From contig NC_009616.1 in assembly GCF_000016905.1 (NCBI RefSeq), positions 682,001-746,000 on the forward strand: DNA of 64,000 nt, given 5' to 3'. This document shows, in pieces, positions 51,763-60,264 of the stretch. Position numbers and translations under genes: made by a program. Position 1 is the stretch's first letter; each line of letters opens with the position of its first letter. Under the pieces are notes generated by a model. That model was not told where the DNA came from. It worked only from the letters and a program-made list of their open reading frames with translations, and ran no database searches. This DNA is from Thermosipho melanesiensis BI429. GTDB taxonomy: Bacteria; Thermotogota; Thermotogae; Thermotogales; Fervidobacteriaceae.

Positions 51763-52812
51763 ATGGTTGTGGAAAAAGCGCTTATTGTAGACCCCATTGA
51801 AGGTGAATATACAGGGGATGTGGAGTTTGAAGAAGAGATTATAAATATAAAAAGATATGATTGCACTCCTAAATACGTTTTAATGCCGGGTTTTGTTGAT
51901 ACACATACACATGGATATATGGGAATAGATTGTATGAACGCAAACAAGGAGGATTTTGAAAAATGGGCAGAATACGTATCAAAAGATGGCGTAACATATC
52001 TATTTCCAACAACTGTTTCTCACAACTTTGAAAAATTAAATAAAGTAACAGAAAACTTTTCAAGCGCTAATCATCACTCTCTTATTGGACTTCACTTTGA
52101 AGGTCCATTTATCAATCCCAAAAAATCCGGGGCTCAAAATATTGGATATATAAAAGATTATGAAGGGAAATTGCCATCTTTAAAAAATGTGAAGATTATA
52201 ACCTTTGCCCCCGAAATAAATGGTGCAGAAAGGCTGTTAAAATCTCTTCCAAATAATATAGTTCCATCAATTGGTCATTCAGATGCACCGTACGAATTAT
52301 TTAAAAAATTCTTAGAAACAGGCGTAAACAGAATTACCCACTTTCCAAATGCTTTGTCTTCTATGCACCATAGAAACATAGGAATAGTAGGTGGTGTTTT
52401 TCTTCATAAACCTTATGTAGAATTAATCGTTGACTTTATCCATTCTTCCCCTGAATTTATAAAGCTGGTATACGACATAATAGGTCCCCCAAAAATTATA
52501 CTTATAACCGATAGCATATCCGCAACTGGTTTAAAAGATGGAATATACGAGCTTGGAGACCTTCTTGTAAAAGTAAAGGATAAAACAGCAAAACTTGAAG
52601 ATGGAACACTTGCGGGAAGTACATTAAGATATATAGAGGGAGTTAAAAATTTCAAAAAAATTACAAACTGCTCTTTACAGGAGCTTTCTCTTGTATCATC
52701 TTTCAATGCTTTACAAAATTTAAATTTTAATATGGGAAGAATAAAAAAGGGATATATAGCAAAATTCGTGCTTTTAAACGAAAATTTAGATATTTTGAAA
52801 ATATTCCAATGA
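51763..52812 (+). CDS. nagA: N-acetylglucosamine-6-phosphate deacetylase
   Basis: 349 aa, amidohydrolase fold. Metal and catalytic sites: FVDTHTHGYMGID (HxH), LHFEGPFINPKKSG (Glu), SIGHSDAPYELF, ITHFPNALSSMHH and LITDSISATGLKDG (catalytic Asp). It removes acetate from GlcNAc-6-P to give glucosamine-6-P for the deaminase encoded just upstream. In most NagA proteins the fourth block reads HLFNAM; here it is HFPNAL. It closes the nag operon and no terminator follows, so some read-through into the cobalamin leader is possible. Confidence 0.95.
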   Translation: MVVEKALIVDPIEGEYTGDVEFEEEIINIKRYDCTPKYVLMPGFVDTHTHGYMGIDCMNANKEDFEKWAEYVSKDGVTYLFPTTVSHNFEKLNKVTENFSSANHHSLIGLHFEGPFINPKKSGAQNIGYIKDYEGKLPSLKNVKIITFAPEINGAERLLKSLPNNIVPSIGHSDAPYELFKKFLETGVNRITHFPNALSSMHHRNIGIVGGVFLHKPYVELIVDFIHSSPEFIKLVYDIIGPPKIILITDSISATGLKDGIYELGDLLVKVKDKTAKLEDGTLAGSTLRYIEGVKNFKKITNCSLQELSLVSSFNALQNLNFNMGRIKKGYIAKFVLLNENLDILKIFQ

Positions 52813-52821
52813 AATAAATAA

Positions 52822-52850
52822 TTGCATCAATAAAGATATGGTGATATAAT
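52822..52850 (+). promoter_or_regulatory. Promoter of the cobalamin operon
   Basis: TTGCAT (52822-52827), 17 nt, TATAAT (52845-52850) with TGA just before. Predicted start near 52857, about 20 nt before the riboswitch P1 stem. Confidence 0.8.
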
Positions 52851-52876
52851 CTTAACGAAAAAATCAAAATAATAAA

Positions 52877-53039
52877 ACATCTAGGGTACCAAGCGGTTTA
52901 AAAGGGAACTCCGGTGAAAGTCCGGGGCTGCCCAGCAACCGTAACCGGGGACGAAATCCACAAAATGCCACTGGGAATTTTTCCTGGGAAGGCGTGGAGA
53001 GTAGGTTGATCCGGGAGCCGGGAGACCTGCCTTAGATGT
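52877..53039 (+). ncRNA. Cobalamin riboswitch aptamer
   Basis: A cobalamin element of about 163 nt. ACATCTA (52877-52883) pairs with TAGATGT (53033-53039) to close it. The core has AAAAGGGAACTCCGGTGAAA, GGGGCTGCCCAGCAACCGTA, GCCACTGGG, and the B12 box AGCCGGGAGACCTGCC (53016-53031). It senses adenosylcobalamin or a related corrinoid and should turn off the cob/cbi operon when B12 is present. Confidence 0.95.
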
Positions 53040-53045
53040 ATGGAC

Positions 53046-53079
53046 TCCACAAAAGCTAGGGGCTTTTTGTGGGATTTTT
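53046..53079 (+). terminator. Riboswitch expression-platform terminator
   Basis: Stem TCCACAAAAGC (53046-53056) with GCTTTTTGTGGGA (53062-53074), containing one bulged T, then five T. It lies between the aptamer and the cobT ribosome site at 53088-53096, so the switch probably works at transcription. The 3' arm can also pair with CCACAAAA at 52958-52965 inside the aptamer. Confidence 0.75.
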
Positions 53080-53100
53080 CGTTTATAAAGGAGGGAGATT

Positions 53101-54129
53101 GTGACATTAAGGGAAAAAGTTATTCACAGATTAAACAACCTTACAAAACCTGTCGGAAGTTTAGGATATCTCGAAGAAATAGCACTTAAAATAGCCTTAA
53201 TACAAGAAAAAGAAATTCCGGAACTTTTTAAAGACAAAAGAGTGTATGTGTTTGTGTCGGACCATGGTATTGTCGAAGAAAATGTTTCGGCTTATCCAAA
53301 AGAGGTTACGTATCAAATGGTTTTTAACTTTTTAAACAAAGGAGCTGCAATTAACGTCTTCTCTAATCACGTTGATGCAAATGTATATGTGGTAGACGCC
53401 GGAGTGGACTATGATTTTGAAGACCATCCCTTCCTCATTAAAAAGAAAGTGGGGTACGGTACAAAAAATTTTTCCAAAGGTCCTGCCATGACCAAAGATG
53501 AGGCACTCCTTTCTATTAACTACGGAAGACAAATTGCAAATGATGCCATTGAAAGTGGCGCTGATTTACTCGCCATAGGGGATATGGGAATAGGTAACAC
53601 AACAACGGCAACGGCAATGGCAGCTGCATTTGGATATAACATAGATGACATTCTGGATATAGGAACTCCCATAGATAATGAAAGGTTAAAAAATAAGAAA
53701 AAAGCGGTAGAAAGGGCAATAGAGATAAACAAACCGGATAAAAATGATGCGCTAGATGTACTGGCAAAGGTGGGAAGTTACTGTATAGGTGAGATGGCAG
53801 GATTTATATTACAGGCAGCGGAAAAGAGGGTTCCGGTGGTAATAGATGGATTTCCAACGACAGCGGGATTTTTACTAGCATACAAGATGGATGAAAAAGT
53901 AAAGGAATATGCGTTATTTGGACACAAATCAAAGGTAAAAGGACATAAGGTGATAATGGATAGTTTAGGGGTAAGACCGATATTAGATCTTGATATGAGA
54001 CTTGGAGAAGGTACTGGTGCGGTTTTATCAATGCCCATTATAGAAGCTGCAATTAAGATGATAAGGGAAATGGCTACTTTTGAATCTGCAAATGTTTCAA
54101 AGGGAGTGGATCAGGAGGTTGCAAGATGA
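53101..54129 (+). CDS. cobT: Nicotinate-nucleotide--dimethylbenzimidazole phosphoribosyltransferase
   Basis: 342 aa. CobT activates the lower-ligand base (as alpha-ribazole phosphate or an analogue). Family blocks: LNNLTKPVGSLGYLEEIA, FVSDHGIVEENVSAYP, YVVDAGVDYDF, ADLLAIGDMGIGNTTTATA, VVIDGFPTTAGFLLA and MRLGEGTGAVLSMPI; the catalytic Glu is in RLGEGTGA. GTG start with GGAGGGAGATT upstream. First gene of the cobalamin operon. A stretch in its second half (53701-53940) is richer in G+C than the neighbours. Confidence 0.96.
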   Translation: MTLREKVIHRLNNLTKPVGSLGYLEEIALKIALIQEKEIPELFKDKRVYVFVSDHGIVEENVSAYPKEVTYQMVFNFLNKGAAINVFSNHVDANVYVVDAGVDYDFEDHPFLIKKKVGYGTKNFSKGPAMTKDEALLSINYGRQIANDAIESGADLLAIGDMGIGNTTTATAMAAAFGYNIDDILDIGTPIDNERLKNKKKAVERAIEINKPDKNDALDVLAKVGSYCIGEMAGFILQAAEKRVPVVIDGFPTTAGFLLAYKMDEKVKEYALFGHKSKVKGHKVIMDSLGVRPILDLDMRLGEGTGAVLSMPIIEAAIKMIREMATFESANVSKGVDQEVAR

Positions 54130-54464
54130 AAAATATATTACTTGTAGCACATGGAAGTAAAGTTGAAGAAACAAAACAAATTGTCTTCAAATACTTCGAA
54201 GATATTAAAAGAAAATACCCAAATACAAAGTTAGGCTTTATGGAATTTAACACCCCAAGTATAGATGACGCATTGAAAGAATTCTTGAATGAAAATGTAA
54301 CTAAAATATACGTGTTACCACTTTTTCTCTATGAAGGCAACCACATAAAAAAAGATATCCCAGAAATTATATCTAAATACAAAATAAACGCAACTATTCT
54401 TCCACCTCTATTGTACGACAAAAGAATATCAGAAATTTTGTTTGAAAGGATTGAAAATTTATGA
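54126..54464 (+). CDS. cbiX: Small sirohydrochlorin cobaltochelatase CbiX
   Basis: 112 aa, the short single-domain CbiX form (CbiXS) that works as a homodimer, best known from archaea. ILLVAHGSKVEETKQ gives the catalytic His and KIYVLPLFLYEGNHIKKDI the second His-bearing segment that binds cobalt. It puts Co(II) into sirohydrochlorin and commits the precursor to the anaerobic pathway. ATGA overlap with cobT and with cbiC. Confidence 0.93.
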   Translation: MKNILLVAHGSKVEETKQIVFKYFEDIKRKYPNTKLGFMEFNTPSIDDALKEFLNENVTKIYVLPLFLYEGNHIKKDIPEIISKYKINATILPPLLYDKRISEILFERIENL

Positions 54465-55078
54465 AATTTTCAAATCCTATGGAAATAGAAAAAAGAAGCT
54501 TTTTTCTCATACAAAAAGAGCTTAAAAAAGAACATCCAAAAGAAATATTAGATATCGTAACACGTGTTATACATGCAACAGCAGATTTTGAATACGAAGA
54601 ACTACTTATATTTTCAAACAATCCTATTGATGCCTTCAAAAACGCTATTAAAAACGGAGAGAATATAGTAACAGATACAAACATGATAAAGGCAGGAATA
54701 AATAAAAGTATATTGGAAAAATACAATGTAAAAATTAATTGTTACGTCGAGGATGAAGATGTAAAAGAAATTGCACAAAAAAGACAAATTACCCGTTCTA
54801 TTGCCGCAATGGAAAAGGCTTTAAATAAAAATAATTCAATATTTGTAATTGGCAACGCACCTACAGCCCTTTTTACACTATGTAACTACATAGAAAAGGG
54901 AACATTTTACCCAAATGTGGTTATTGGTGTACCTGTAGGATTTGTTGGTGCAAAAGAGTCAAAAGAACTTTTGTTAAAACAAAATGTACCTTCAATAACC
55001 ACAAAAGGGAGAAAAGGTGGAAGCACCGTTGCAGTTGCAATAGTTAACGCTCTGTTAAAGATGGTGGAAAATGAATAG
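54461..55078 (+). CDS. cbiC: Cobalt-precorrin-8 methylmutase
   Basis: 205 aa. CbiC/CobH moves a methyl group from C11 to C12 to give cobyrinate. VTRVIHATADFEYEELL carries the catalytic His. TDTNMIKAGINKSIL, ITRSIAAMEKAL, VIGNAPTALFTL and GVPVGFVGAKESKELLL are family blocks. It overlaps cbiX by four nt and cbiD by eight nt. Confidence 0.95.
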   Translation: MKFSNPMEIEKRSFFLIQKELKKEHPKEILDIVTRVIHATADFEYEELLIFSNNPIDAFKNAIKNGENIVTDTNMIKAGINKSILEKYNVKINCYVEDEDVKEIAQKRQITRSIAAMEKALNKNNSIFVIGNAPTALFTLCNYIEKGTFYPNVVIGVPVGFVGAKESKELLLKQNVPSITTKGRKGGSTVAVAIVNALLKMVENE

Positions 55079-56129
55079 ATATGGATACACAACTGGCTCA
55101 TGTGCAGCTGCAGCTGCTAAAGCAGCAACTTATATACTCTTCAACAAAAAAATAATTAAAACAATAGAAATTGATACACCAGCGAAAATCAAACTTGAAT
55201 TAAACATATTCTACATCGAAAAGGGAAATAATTACGTAATATGCGGTATAAAAAAAGATGCCGGTGATGATCCAGATGTTACACATAATATGATTATTTA
55301 TGCAAAAGTTGAAGAATCAGAAAAATTTTTGATAACAGGCGGTGAAGGTATTGGAATTGTCACAAAAAAAGGTCTCCCTGTAGATGTAGGAAATTATGCA
55401 ATAAATCCTGTTCCTAGAAAAATGATTGAAAGAGAAGTAAAAAAGGTACTTCCCAAAGAAAAAAATGTAAAAATAACTATATTTGCACCTGAAGGTGTAA
55501 AAATAGCAAAAAATACTTTAAACGAAAAATTGGGGATAATAAACGGGATATCAATTTTAGGTACCACTGGTATAGTGGAGCCTTTGTCAAAAAGCGCATA
55601 TAAAAAAACTATCGAACTTGAAATAAAAATGGCAAGTGCAGAAAGTAAAGAACTATGTTTGGTATTTGGAAACTACAGTAAAAAATACGCAAAAAAGAAT
55701 ATTCCAATGGTCACCATGGGAAATTTTGTGGGATTTTCCCTGGAATGTGCTGTAAAATACGAAATAAAAAAAGTTTATCTAATTGGACAAATAGGAAAAA
55801 TGATAAAGGTGGCAGGAGGAATATTTAACACACATAGTCACATAGCTGATGCTAGAAATGAGATATTCACTGCATATCTTTCGGTAAACGGCTATAACTC
55901 AGATATACTAAAACAAACTTTGCAAGCAAATACCACAGAAGAAATTTTAGAAATAGTTAACGATAAAAAAATTTTTAAATTTATATCTCAAAAGATAAAA
56001 AAAAGGTGCAAAGAATATATAAAAGGGCAATTGGATGTAGAAGTATTAATCTTTTCACTTAAAAAAGGAATACTATTCAAAACTTGGAGTGATTCAATTG
56101 ATAACCATTGTGGGAATAGGACCCGGTAA
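55071..56129 (+). CDS. cbiD: Cobalt-precorrin-5B C1-methyltransferase
   Basis: 352 aa. CbiD methylates C1 in the anaerobic route and is a marker of that route. It starts RYGYTTGSCAAAAAKAA; KKDAGDDPDVTHNM, ITGGEGIGIVTKKGLPVDVG, AINPVPRKMI and FVGFSLECAVKYEIKKVYLIGQIGKMIKVA are diagnostic. The C-terminus overlaps the cbiE start by about 32 nt. Confidence 0.96.
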   Translation: MNRYGYTTGSCAAAAAKAATYILFNKKIIKTIEIDTPAKIKLELNIFYIEKGNNYVICGIKKDAGDDPDVTHNMIIYAKVEESEKFLITGGEGIGIVTKKGLPVDVGNYAINPVPRKMIEREVKKVLPKEKNVKITIFAPEGVKIAKNTLNEKLGIINGISILGTTGIVEPLSKSAYKKTIELEIKMASAESKELCLVFGNYSKKYAKKNIPMVTMGNFVGFSLECAVKYEIKKVYLIGQIGKMIKVAGGIFNTHSHIADARNEIFTAYLSVNGYNSDILKQTLQANTTEEILEIVNDKKIFKFISQKIKKRCKEYIKGQLDVEVLIFSLKKGILFKTWSDSIDNHCGNRTR

Positions 56130-56685
56130 TCCAAAATATATTACCCTTGAAGGTTTAGAAAAAATCAAACAAGCAAAAGTATTAGTTGGTGGGAAAAGAC
56201 ACCTAGACTTGTTTGATTGTGAGAAGAAAATAATTATAGATAAAAACTTTGACATCTCAACACTTTATAGCTATGAAAACGTTGTTATTCTTGCATCAGG
56301 AGAACCAAGCTTGTACGGTATCGCAAATACTATATTAAAACACATTAAAAATGTGGAAATTATTCCTGGAATAAGTTGTGTTCAATATATGGCAAGTAAA
56401 ATAAAAATAAGCCTAAATAATCTAAGGGTTATAAGTCTTCATGGAAAAGAAGAAGATTTCATATCAACATTAAAAAAAGAAAACGTCTTTTTATTTACCG
56501 ATAAAATTAGAACGCCACAATACATAGCCAAAAAATTAGTTGAAAACGAAATGTTAAACTACTCCATATTCGTTGGTGAAAATTTATCTTATGAAAATGA
56601 AAAGATATACAAATTTCCAACAAAAAAACTTTTAAATTTTGAAAAAAATTTTGAGATAAACTCCGTAATCATATTAAAGGAGTAA
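56098..56685 (+). CDS. cbiE: Cobalt-precorrin-7 C5-methyltransferase
   Basis: 195 aa. CbiE, the N-terminal half of CobL in the aerobic pathway, methylates C5. The SAM-binding loop is TIVGIGPGNPKYITLEG, and VVILASGEPSLYGIANTIL and VEIIPGISCVQYMASKI are the tetrapyrrole methylase blocks. The TTG at 56098 was chosen because TTGGAG lies eight nt upstream; GTG at 56089 directly abuts that site. CbiT follows after four nt, so the two CobL activities are separate proteins. Confidence 0.92.
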   Translation: MITIVGIGPGNPKYITLEGLEKIKQAKVLVGGKRHLDLFDCEKKIIIDKNFDISTLYSYENVVILASGEPSLYGIANTILKHIKNVEIIPGISCVQYMASKIKISLNNLRVISLHGKEEDFISTLKKENVFLFTDKIRTPQYIAKKLVENEMLNYSIFVGENLSYENEKIYKFPTKKLLNFEKNFEINSVIILKE

Positions 56686-56689
56686 AGAT

Positions 56690-57229
56690 ATGTTCTTAGA
56701 TGATGAATTTTTCCATCACGAAAATACACCTATGACAAAACAAGAAATTAGGGCAATAATACTATCAAAACTAAAGTTAAAAGAAACTGAAATCTTTTGG
56801 GATATTGGTGCAGGAAGTGGTGCAATATCAATAGAAGCATCTTACTTTTGTAAAAAAGTGTATGCTATTGAAAAGGAAAAAGAACGTATTAATACAATCA
56901 AAATAAACATACAAAAGGCGGATAGAAAAAACATCGAAATAATTCACGGTATTGCACCCGATGCTTTAAAATTTCTTTCTAAACCGGATAAAGTATTTGT
57001 AGGTGGAAGTGATAACAACACTGAAAGTGTTTTAGAATGCATAGAAAATATCTTGCCAAAAAGAATAACAATAAGTGCCATAACACTCGAAACTCTATAT
57101 ACCACAATAAAATTTTTTAAACATTACAACAGCGAAATTATACAAGTGGGAATAACAAAGATAAAAAAAGGAAAAAAGCACATGTTTTTATCAAACAATC
57201 CTATTTTTCTCATAACATTTTGGAGGTGA
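56690..57229 (+). CDS. cbiT: Cobalt-precorrin-6B C15-methyltransferase (decarboxylating)
   Basis: 179 aa, a Rossmann-type SAM methyltransferase. IFWDIGAGSGAISIEASYF binds SAM; FVGGSDNNTESVLE is the CbiT block (FIGGS). It methylates C15 and decarboxylates the acetate side chain at C12. The N-terminus DEFFHHENTPMTKQEIRAII is typical. The stop overlaps the cbiL start (GTGA). Confidence 0.94.
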   Translation: MFLDDEFFHHENTPMTKQEIRAIILSKLKLKETEIFWDIGAGSGAISIEASYFCKKVYAIEKEKERINTIKINIQKADRKNIEIIHGIAPDALKFLSKPDKVFVGGSDNNTESVLECIENILPKRITISAITLETLYTTIKFFKHYNSEIIQVGITKIKKGKKHMFLSNNPIFLITFWR

Positions 57230-57861
57230 AGCTTATACTATTTGGAATAGGCGTTTTGCCAGAAAACCTAATTACAAAAAAAGCACAAGAAATATTACAA
57301 TCTACTAACTACATTTTCTGTCCTAAAACAGAAAGTGGAAGCATTGCATATGATATTGTTAAAAAATATACAAACGAAAAAATCGAATTTTTAGAAATAT
57401 CCATGAAGGAAAGAAAAAAAGTTGATATATCCAAAATCGTAGAACAATTAAAAGAAGAAAAAGATGTTGCATTTGTAACCATTGGAGATCCAAATCTATA
57501 CAGTACCTACATATACATAGCAAGAGAAGTTGAAAAGATAGGATTTAAAACACAAACCATACCAGCGGTAAACTCTATATCTTATGCCGCTTCAAAATTA
57601 AACATTCCAATTTCAATAAAAAACGAAGGCGTAGCAATAGTTCCTGGAACAAATCTTGAACTTTTAAAAAAAGCATCGAAAATTTTTGACAATATCGTTA
57701 TCTTAAAACCCAAAAATTTGGAAAAAATAAAAGATGTACTAGTTGATTTCAACACATTTGTCGCTGAAAAACTCGGCACCTTAGAAGAGAAAACATATAA
57801 TTTTCTTCCGGAAAAATTACCATACATGTCAATAATCATGGCAAAAAGGAGAGAAAAATAA
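57226..57861 (+). CDS. cbiL: Cobalt-factor II C20-methyltransferase
   Basis: 211 aa, tetrapyrrole methylase. The family position of GVGPGDPEL reads FGIGVLPENLITKKA, an unusual glycine-rich loop. IFCPKTESGSIAYDIVKKY and VAFVTIGDPNLYSTYIYIA place it with CbiL/CobI, which methylates C20. The start is taken as GTG 57226 (giving MKLILFGIG) coupled to the cbiT stop; the GGAGG lies against this codon, so initiation depends on coupling or on another codon downstream. Confidence 0.88.
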   Translation: MKLILFGIGVLPENLITKKAQEILQSTNYIFCPKTESGSIAYDIVKKYTNEKIEFLEISMKERKKVDISKIVEQLKEEKDVAFVTIGDPNLYSTYIYIAREVEKIGFKTQTIPAVNSISYAASKLNIPISIKNEGVAIVPGTNLELLKKASKIFDNIVILKPKNLEKIKDVLVDFNTFVAEKLGTLEEKTYNFLPEKLPYMSIIMAKRREK

Positions 57862-58596
57862 ATGGTTTATTTCATTGGTGCAGGGCCGGGCGATCCTGAA
57901 CTTATCACCCTTAAAGCATACAAAATTCTTCAAAAATGCGATGTAGTAATATACGCAGGCTCTTTAGTCAACAAAGAAATCTTAAATTTCACAAAAAAAG
58001 ATGCAAAAATATTTGACAGCTCTAAATTAACTCTTGAAGAGATTATTGATATATACAAAAAATACAAAGAAAAAGATATTGCAAGACTACACACAGGAGA
58101 TCCTTCCATATATGGTGCAATAAACGAACAAATTTATTTTTTAGAAGAGATGAATATTCCATATGAAATTATTCCAGGGGTAAGTTCTGCTTTTGCAGCG
58201 GCCGCAAAGATTAAAAGTGAACTTACAGCTCCAGATATCTCACAAACAGTTATATTCACAAGGTATGGAAAAAATATACCAACCCCGGAAAACATTAAAG
58301 AGCTTGCAAAACATAAGTCAACGCTTATTATCTTTTTGAGTGTCAATTATCTCAGTGAAATAGTTGAAACATTAAAAACAGAGTATCCGATAGATACACC
58401 TGTAAAAGTTGTTTACAAAGCAACTTGGAAAGATGAAAAAATAATACATGGAACACTTGAAAACATAACAGAAAAAGCAAAAGAAATCAAAAACACCGCC
58501 CTTATATTCGTAGGTGAAGTATTCAAGAAAAAAGATACATTTTCAAAACTATACGACAAAAATTTTTCACATAAATTTAGGAAGGTAAAACCATGA
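57862..58596 (+). CDS. cbiF: Cobalt-precorrin-4 C11-methyltransferase
   Basis: 244 aa. FIGAGPGDPELITLKAYKIL is the SAM loop; VVIYAGSLVNKEIL, ARLHTGDPSIYGAINEQI and EIIPGVSSAFAAAAKIKSEL are the CbiF/CobM blocks. It methylates C11. It begins directly after cbiL (no gap) and overlaps cbiG by four nt. Confidence 0.96.
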   Translation: MVYFIGAGPGDPELITLKAYKILQKCDVVIYAGSLVNKEILNFTKKDAKIFDSSKLTLEEIIDIYKKYKEKDIARLHTGDPSIYGAINEQIYFLEEMNIPYEIIPGVSSAFAAAAKIKSELTAPDISQTVIFTRYGKNIPTPENIKELAKHKSTLIIFLSVNYLSEIVETLKTEYPIDTPVKVVYKATWKDEKIIHGTLENITEKAKEIKNTALIFVGEVFKKKDTFSKLYDKNFSHKFRKVKP

Positions 58597-59555
58597 AGAT
58601 AGCAACTATTACACTAACAAACAACGGAAAATGTGTTGCTGAAAAGATTAGAAAATACATAAAAACAGATATATTTACTAAAAAAGATAATATATTACCT
58701 CTTAAAGATTTCGTCAAAAGGATCTTTCACAAATATGATGCACTCATACTTATTATGGCAACTGGTATAGTAGTAAGAACTATTTGTGGATTTATAAAGG
58801 ACAAATACACAGATCCTGCAATTGTTGTTATAGACGAAAAAGGAAAAAATGTAATAAGTCTTTTATCTGGACACGTCGGTGGTGCAAACGAACTTACACT
58901 AAAAATCGCAAAAATCTTAAATGCAAATCCTGTAATAACCACAGCAACTGATTTAAACAACGTTCCTGCGATAGATTTAATTGCAAAAAAATACAACTTT
59001 GAAATTGAAAATAAAGAAAATATAAAAGTTATATCTTCTATGCTCGTTAATAATGAAAAGGTTGATTTCATTGTCGATGATTACTTAAACATAGATATAA
59101 AGAGTACTGTATACAAAAATTCCAAAGCACAGGTATACATAACAAACAAAATAGTAAATAGTGAAAAAACACATGTAATATTAAGGCCAAAAAATATAGT
59201 AGTAGGTATAGGTTGTAAAAAAGATATTCCCTTTAAGCAATTATTATCCGAATTAGAATTTTGTTTCAAAAAACTAAATTTATCACTAAAAAGTATATGC
59301 ACCATTACATCGGCAGAAATAAAGAAAGATGAAAAAGCGATAATAGAATTATCAAAATACCTAAAAGTTCCAATAAAATTCTATACTTTACAAGAAATAA
59401 AAAAAATAGAACACTTATTTGAATGTTCTAGTTTTGTAAAAAAAACATTTGGAATATGTGGCGTTTCAAGACACAGCGCTTATCTTGAAAGTAAAGGAAA
59501 AGAAATGCTATTCCACAAAAAAAATGGGATTACCATATCAGTTTGGAGGAAGTAA
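58593..59555 (+). CDS. cbiG: Cobalt-precorrin-5A hydrolase
   Basis: 320 aa. CbiG opens the delta-lactone of precorrin-5A and releases acetaldehyde. Blocks: LILIMATGIVVRTICGFIKDK, DEKGKNVISLLSGHVGGANELT, NPVITTATDLNNVPAID (N-terminal domain) and VGIGCKKDIPFKQLLSE, GICGVSRHSAYLESKG (C-terminal domain). One nt separates it from cbiH. Confidence 0.95.
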   Translation: MKIATITLTNNGKCVAEKIRKYIKTDIFTKKDNILPLKDFVKRIFHKYDALILIMATGIVVRTICGFIKDKYTDPAIVVIDEKGKNVISLLSGHVGGANELTLKIAKILNANPVITTATDLNNVPAIDLIAKKYNFEIENKENIKVISSMLVNNEKVDFIVDDYLNIDIKSTVYKNSKAQVYITNKIVNSEKTHVILRPKNIVVGIGCKKDIPFKQLLSELEFCFKKLNLSLKSICTITSAEIKKDEKAIIELSKYLKVPIKFYTLQEIKKIEHLFECSSFVKKTFGICGVSRHSAYLESKGKEMLFHKKNGITISVWRK

Positions 59556-59556
59556 A

Positions 59557-60264
59557 ATGATAAAACTTGTAGGAATTGGTCCGGGAAATATTGATAACAT
59601 GACACTAAAGGCTATTAACTCTATAAAAGAAGCAGATGTTGTCTTGGGATATTCTACATATATAAACCAAATAAGGTCATTGCTTGAGAATCAAAATGTT
59701 ATTGAGTATGCCATGGGTGAAGAAGAAAAACGATGTAAAGATGCTATTAAGTTAAGCAAAGAAGGGTATAATGTTGCATTAATTTGTGGAGGAGATCCTA
59801 ATATATACAGTCTTTCAAACATTTTACTCAACTTAACAGATGAAATAGAGATAATACCCGGTGTAACCGCATTAAGCTCTTGTGCTAGCTTAATAGGTGC
59901 TCCTTTAAACGATTTTGCAGTTATTAGTTTATCAGATTATAACATTTCCTTAGAAAATATAACTAAAAGAATTGAATATGCGGCAAAAGCAGATTTGGTA
60001 ATGATCTTGTACAATCCAACAAGCAAAGTAAGAAAAAAGAAAACAAAAAGGATTTTAGAAACTATTATCTCTATAAAACCACCAAAAACCAAAGTAGCAC
60101 TTGTTAAAAATTGCTACAGAAAAAATTTCACTTACAAAATTATTAACCTTTCAAATATACTAAATAACTTAGATTTTATAGATATGAATACAACTATAAT
60201 CATTGGCAACAAATATTCTTTCGAAAAAAATAAAAAACTTATTACCCCAAGGTGGTACAAGTGA
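59557..60264 (+). CDS. cbiH: Cobalt-precorrin-3 C17-methyltransferase
   Basis: 235 aa. KLVGIGPGNIDNMTLKAINS is the SAM loop, VVLGYSTYINQIRSLL and NVALICGGDPNIYSLSNIL the methylase blocks, and LVMILYNPTSKVRKKK is typical of CbiH/CobJ. It methylates C17 with ring contraction. ATG 59557 follows GGAGGAAGTAAA. The stop overlaps the next gene by GTGA. Confidence 0.95.
   Translation: MIKLVGIGPGNIDNMTLKAINSIKEADVVLGYSTYINQIRSLLENQNVIEYAMGEEEKRCKDAIKLSKEGYNVALICGGDPNIYSLSNILLNLTDEIEIIPGVTALSSCASLIGAPLNDFAVISLSDYNISLENITKRIEYAAKADLVMILYNPTSKVRKKKTKRILETIISIKPPKTKVALVKNCYRKNFTYKIINLSNILNNLDFIDMNTTIIIGNKYSFEKNKKLITPRWYK

Noticed and set aside
53516-53767. Overlapping minus-strand frames inside cobT
   Set aside because: Antisense shadows of a well-conserved gene, with no ribosome site.
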